Of a DNA stretch of 64,000 bases, positions 63,048 to 64,000 are shown one piece after another (the stretch's first letter is position 1; each line of letters opens with the position of its first letter). The position numbers were made by a program, and so were the translations under genes. Source of the stretch: Silanimonas sp. (lineage in GTDB: Bacteria; Pseudomonadota; Gammaproteobacteria; Xanthomonadales; Xanthomonadaceae); the NCBI GenBank assembly GCA_026005095.1, contig BPKK01000002.1, forward strand, positions 62,001 to 126,000, given 5' to 3'. The notes beneath the pieces were generated by a model. The model was not told where the DNA came from. It made no database searches and worked only from the letters and a program-made list of their open reading frames with translations.

Positions 63048-64000
63048 TCAGCCCAGCCCTTCCCAGGTGCGGAAGGCCTCGCGGATGTGGTGGCGCAGCT
63101 CATCCTCGTTCCAGGGCTTGGTCAGATAGCGGTAGATGGCGCCGCGGTTGATCGCCTCGGTGACGCTGGCGAGATCGGTGTAGCCGGAGAGGATGAGGCG
63201 CATGGTGCGCGGGTAGAGCTCCTTCACCCGGCCGAGGAACTCGGTGCCGGAAAGCTCGCTCATGCGCTGGTCGCTGACGATCACCTGCACCTCGTTGCTG
63301 GCGAGCAGCTCGAAGGCCTCGGCCACCCGGCTGGTGGCCAGCACCCGGTAACCCTCGCGGCGGAACACCCGCTGCAGGGCGCGCAGCACGTTTTCCTCGT
63401 CGTCCACCAGCAGCAGGGTGCGCGAGGCCGGCCCCTTGGCGAACAGCTCCGGGCGCAGGTAGCGCTGGTGCAGCAGCGGGTCGAGCTCGGCGGGCGGCAG
63501 CGGCCCGCAGAACAGGTAGCCCTGCAGCTGGTCGCAGTCGGCGCGCCGCAGGTAGCCCACCTGGGCCTCGGTCTCCACGCCCTCGGCCATCACCTTGAGG
63601 TGCAGCTGCCGGCCCATGGCGATGATGGCGCGGGCGATCGCCGCCTGGCCCTGGTCGTGCGCCACCTCGCCGACGAAATCGCGGTCGATCTTGATCTTCG
63701 AGAGCGGGTAGCGCGGCAGCTGCACCAGGCCGGCGCCGCCGATGCCGAAATCGTCGAGGGTCAGGCCGACGCCATAGCTGCGCAGCCGGCGCAGGACCTC
63801 GCGGATGCGCTCGATGTCGCGCAGCAGGGTGCTCTCGGACAGCTCGATCTCGAACTGGTCGAAGGCCACGTCGGCGCGGGCCAGCCGCACCTCGAGCTGG
63901 TCGACGAGATCCTCCTCGAGCAGCTGCACGGTGGAGACATTGACCGCGATCTTGAGATCGTCGAGGCCGGCACGGCGCCAGTGGCGGGCATCGGCGATCA
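63048..64000 (-). CDS. EAL phosphodiesterase with C-terminal receiver, 5' part missing
   Basis: The reverse-strand frame continues past 64000; at least 317 residues are visible. An EAL domain retains VNVS, EIELSES, LTLDDFG, KIKIDRDFV, AEGVET and GYLFCG, so the c-di-GMP hydrolase residues look intact. A complete C-terminal receiver follows (LLLVDDEENVLRALQRVF; Asp in VIVSDQRMSELSG; Lys in YLTKPWNEDEL). The receiver after the EAL, not before it, is the less usual order. Convergent with the kinase gene. Confidence 0.88.
   Translation of the reverse strand, partial: IADARHWRRAGLDDLKIAVNVSTVQLLEEDLVDQLEVRLARADVAFDQFEIELSESTLLRDIERIREVLRRLRSYGVGLTLDDFGIGGAGLVQLPRYPLSKIKIDRDFVGEVAHDQGQAAIARAIIAMGRQLHLKVMAEGVETEAQVGYLRRADCDQLQGYLFCGPLPPAELDPLLHQRYLRPELFAKGPASRTLLLVDDEENVLRALQRVFRREGYRVLATSRVAEAFELLASNEVQVIVSDQRMSELSGTEFLGRVKELYPRTMRLILSGYTDLASVTEAINRGAIYRYLTKPWNEDELRHHIREAFRTWEGLG

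Overview
High-GC (about 70%) chromosomal DNA from a motile, flagellated gammaproteobacterium, most likely of the Xanthomonadales/Lysobacteraceae. The basis is gene content and order: cheV-flgBCDEFGHIJKL-fliC-fliD-fliS-PilZ-rpoN-receiver-fleQ matches the flagellar layout known from Xanthomonas and relatives, and there are sigma-54 class promoters, QueF and ZapE. The genus cannot be read from the sequence alone. No tRNA, rRNA, CRISPR or phage gene was recognised.

Layout. 1-1717: a partial NYN-domain protein and a secreted SxxK serine hydrolase. 1666-12251: a sulfide/persulfide regulon. Sulfide:quinone oxidoreductase, a YgaP-like membrane protein and an RND pump with its adaptor run leftward. 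A two-cysteine ArsR-type sensor (SqrR/BigR-like) and a DUF2798 protein run rightward. A persulfide-dioxygenase-like metallohydrolase is divergent from a TauE/SafE exporter, two rhodaneses and a Tll0287-like haem-c protein. Both divergent control regions carry the half-site TACATTAG/CTAATGTA, which ties the units together. The arm ends in a decayed FNR-type regulator. 12329-18391: two TonB-dependent receptors (the first a copper-type OprC/NosA homologue) flanking a frameshifted 7TM-GGDEF diguanylate cyclase. 18388-23466: a tight leftward operon (alpha/beta hydrolase, zapE, GT-C-like membrane protein, queF, lipoprotein, membrane protein).

23479-28546: a lower-GC secreted protein with a probable frameshift, a 12-bp tandem repeat, an ExeM-type nuclease, a membrane-anchored cytochrome c and a MASE1-like sensor with a degenerate kinase core. 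28680-35236: a complete TetR-MFP-RND-OMF efflux operon behind a perfect palindromic operator. 35291-38632: a MgtC/DUF4010 membrane protein, fructose-1,6-bisphosphatase, a 2OG-Fe(II) oxygenase and a small membrane protein.

38653-61734: a flagellar supercluster: fleQ, a lone receiver, rpoN, PilZ-like, fliT-like, fliS, fliD, three tandem flagellins, flgL to flgB, cheV, then flgA, flgM and flgN on the other strand. Six good sigma-54 (-24/-12) promoters precede rpoN, flagellin 1, flgI, flgB, cheV and flgA. Two good sigma-28 promoters precede flagellin 3 and flgM. The regulatory hierarchy (FleQ/RpoN, then rod-hook genes, then FlgM/FliA, then filament) can therefore be read directly from the DNA, including a possible RpoN self-activation loop. 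61775-64000: a histidine kinase and a partial EAL-receiver protein, which fit c-di-GMP control together with the PilZ and GGDEF proteins.
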